Shown here piece after piece: positions 15,264 through 16,283 of a DNA stretch of 16,283 nucleotides; position 1 is the stretch's first letter, and each line of letters begins with the position of its first letter. Under the pieces are notes generated by a model. That model searched no databases. It was not told the origin of the DNA and worked only from the letters and a program-made list of their open reading frames with translations. A program made the translations under genes and the position numbers. Source of the DNA: an uncultured Succinatimonas sp. (GTDB lineage Bacteria > Pseudomonadota > Gammaproteobacteria > Enterobacterales > Succinivibrionaceae); assembly GCA_937896115.1 (NCBI GenBank), contig CALBLB010000085.1, forward strand, positions 1-16,283, given 5' to 3'.

Positions 15264-16283
15264 TCAGATTGCGTCTTTTAACATCTGCGCTCTGTCGGTC
15301 TTTTCCCAAGGATAGGAATCGTGACCGAAATGCCCGTAAGTTGCAGTAGGCAGATAGATGGGGCGTAACAAATCCAGCATCTTGATAAGTCCGTAAGGAC
15401 GCAGATCGAATACTTCCGGTACCGCGCGGGCAATTTTTTCATCGGAAACAATTCCGGTACCGAAAGTGTTGACTGAGATTGATACCGGCTTTGCCACACC
15501 TATAGCATAGGACACCTGCAGTTCACAACGTTTGGCAAGCCCTGCAGCGACGACGTTTTTGGCAACATACCTTGCAGCATAGGCAGCAGAGCGGTCAACC
15601 TTCGAAGGATCTTTACCTGAGAAACACCCGCCGCCGTGAGCAGCTGCTCCGCCGTAAGTGTCTACAATGATCTTGCGACCGGTAACGCCGCAGTCACCTA
15701 CAGGACCGCCGATGACAAAGCGTCCGGTGGGATTGATAAAGTATTTGGTGTTTTTGGTAAGAAGCTTTGAGGGTATCACCTTCTTGATGATCTCCTCCAT
15801 AACTCCTTCATGCACATGATCCTGAGTGACGTTGGGATCGTGCTGAGTGGAAAGCACTATGGTATCGATACCTGCGATGCTACCGTCGTCGTTGTATTCA
15901 ACGGTGACCTGGCTTTTGGCATCCGGGCGTAAGAAAGGCAGAAGATGCGAGCGACGGCATTCTGACTGTCGTTGCATCAACATATGTGCAAAGGTAATGG
16001 GAGCCGGCATCAGTACCGGAGTTTCGTTACAGGCATAGCCGAACATCAGCCCCTGATCTCCTGCTCCCTGATCTTCAGGACGCTGGCGACTCACGCCCTG
16101 ATTGATATCAGGGGATTGTTTGCCTATTGCGTTGATAAAAGCACAGTAGTGACCGTCAAAACCGACTTCTGACGTGTTGTAACCTATATCACATACGGTC
16201 TTGCGCACGCGTGCTTCCAAATCAAGATTGGCAGTGGTTGATATTTCACCGGCTACCAAAATTAGTCCGGTTTTGACCAGAGT
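15264..16283 (-). CDS. metK: S-adenosylmethionine synthetase MetK (N-terminus beyond the window)
   Basis: MetK makes S-adenosylmethionine from ATP and methionine in the cytoplasm. The frame is open to the window edge, giving 339 C-terminal residues of a protein of about 384 aa; the first 45 or so, including the start, lie outside. Visible hallmarks are TGLILVAGEIST near the edge, GAGDQGLMFGYACNETP, the glycine-rich active-site loop HGGGCFSGKDPSKVDRSAAY, and the C-terminal YGHFGHDSYPWEKTDRAQML. A TTG at 16257-16259 is not a start but an internal Leu codon. The gene converges with the FAH-like gene on a shared terminator. Upstream control, including any SAM riboswitch, cannot be seen. Confidence 0.98.
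   Translation of the reverse strand, partial: TLVKTGLILVAGEISTTANLDLEARVRKTVCDIGYNTSEVGFDGHYCAFINAIGKQSPDINQGVSRQRPEDQGAGDQGLMFGYACNETPVLMPAPITFAHMLMQRQSECRRSHLLPFLRPDAKSQVTVEYNDDGSIAGIDTIVLSTQHDPNVTQDHVHEGVMEEIIKKVIPSKLLTKNTKYFINPTGRFVIGGPVGDCGVTGRKIIVDTYGGAAAHGGGCFSGKDPSKVDRSAAYAARYVAKNVVAAGLAKRCELQVSYAIGVAKPVSISVNTFGTGIVSDEKIARAVPEVFDLRPYGLIKMLDLLRPIYLPTATYGHFGHDSYPWEKTDRAQMLKDAI

Noticed and set aside
1..16283. CRISPR arrays, tRNA/rRNA genes, insertion sequences, phage genes or defence systems
   Set aside because: I looked for repeat-spacer patterns, transposase or integrase motifs and RNA gene hallmarks and saw none; nearly all of the window is accounted for by conserved genes.

Overview
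The window is a piece of a flagellated gammaproteobacterial chromosome. The organism assignment is inference: gene content (long QueF, EndA, PpnN), protein sequences and a moderate base composition fit a host-associated or anaerobic gamma lineage such as Aeromonadales/Succinivibrionaceae, but no marker here fixes the genus. Almost every gene belongs to a recognisable family. I did not find a previously undescribed multi-gene system. The items most worth following are regulatory signals in the flagellar cluster and one uncharacterised FAH-like protein.

Region 1 (1-11194, + strand) is a contiguous flagellar block: fliF (3' part only), fliG, fliH, fliI, fliJ, fliK, fliL, fliM, fliN, fliO, fliP, fliQ, fliR. 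It encodes the MS-ring C-terminus, the C-ring/switch (FliG, FliM, FliN), the export ATPase complex (FliH, FliI, FliJ), the hook-length ruler (FliK), the stator-associated FliL, and the export gate with its assembly factor (FliO, FliP, FliQ, FliR). Most junctions are tight: fliN/fliO overlap as ATGA, fliH/fliI overlap as TTGA, and fliO/fliP overlap by about 20 nt. Three gaps are larger: fliG-fliH (109 nt), fliJ-fliK (155 nt from the chosen fliK start) and fliK-fliL (97 nt). The fliJ-fliK gap holds a near-consensus sigma-54 promoter (5052-5067). A dyad or hairpin (5081-5130) follows it, at the predicted 5' end of the fliK transcript. This suggests that fliK-fliR is a separately timed RpoN-dependent unit. 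The block ends after fliR with a 10-bp-stem terminator, and flhB does not follow.

Region 2 (11256-14268, - strand) is a probable directon read endA, queF, ppnN: a secreted endonuclease I, the type II (long) queuosine-pathway nitrile reductase QueF, and the LOG-family nucleotide 5'-monophosphate nucleosidase PpnN.

Region 3 (14269-16283) starts with a 104-nt divergent promoter region. Next comes a + strand gene for a 281-aa protein of unknown function whose ExE...D...K residues look like a fumarylacetoacetate hydrolase metal site. A strong bidirectional terminator (15232-15259) separates it from convergent metK (S-adenosylmethionine synthetase), which runs off the right edge and lacks its N-terminus.
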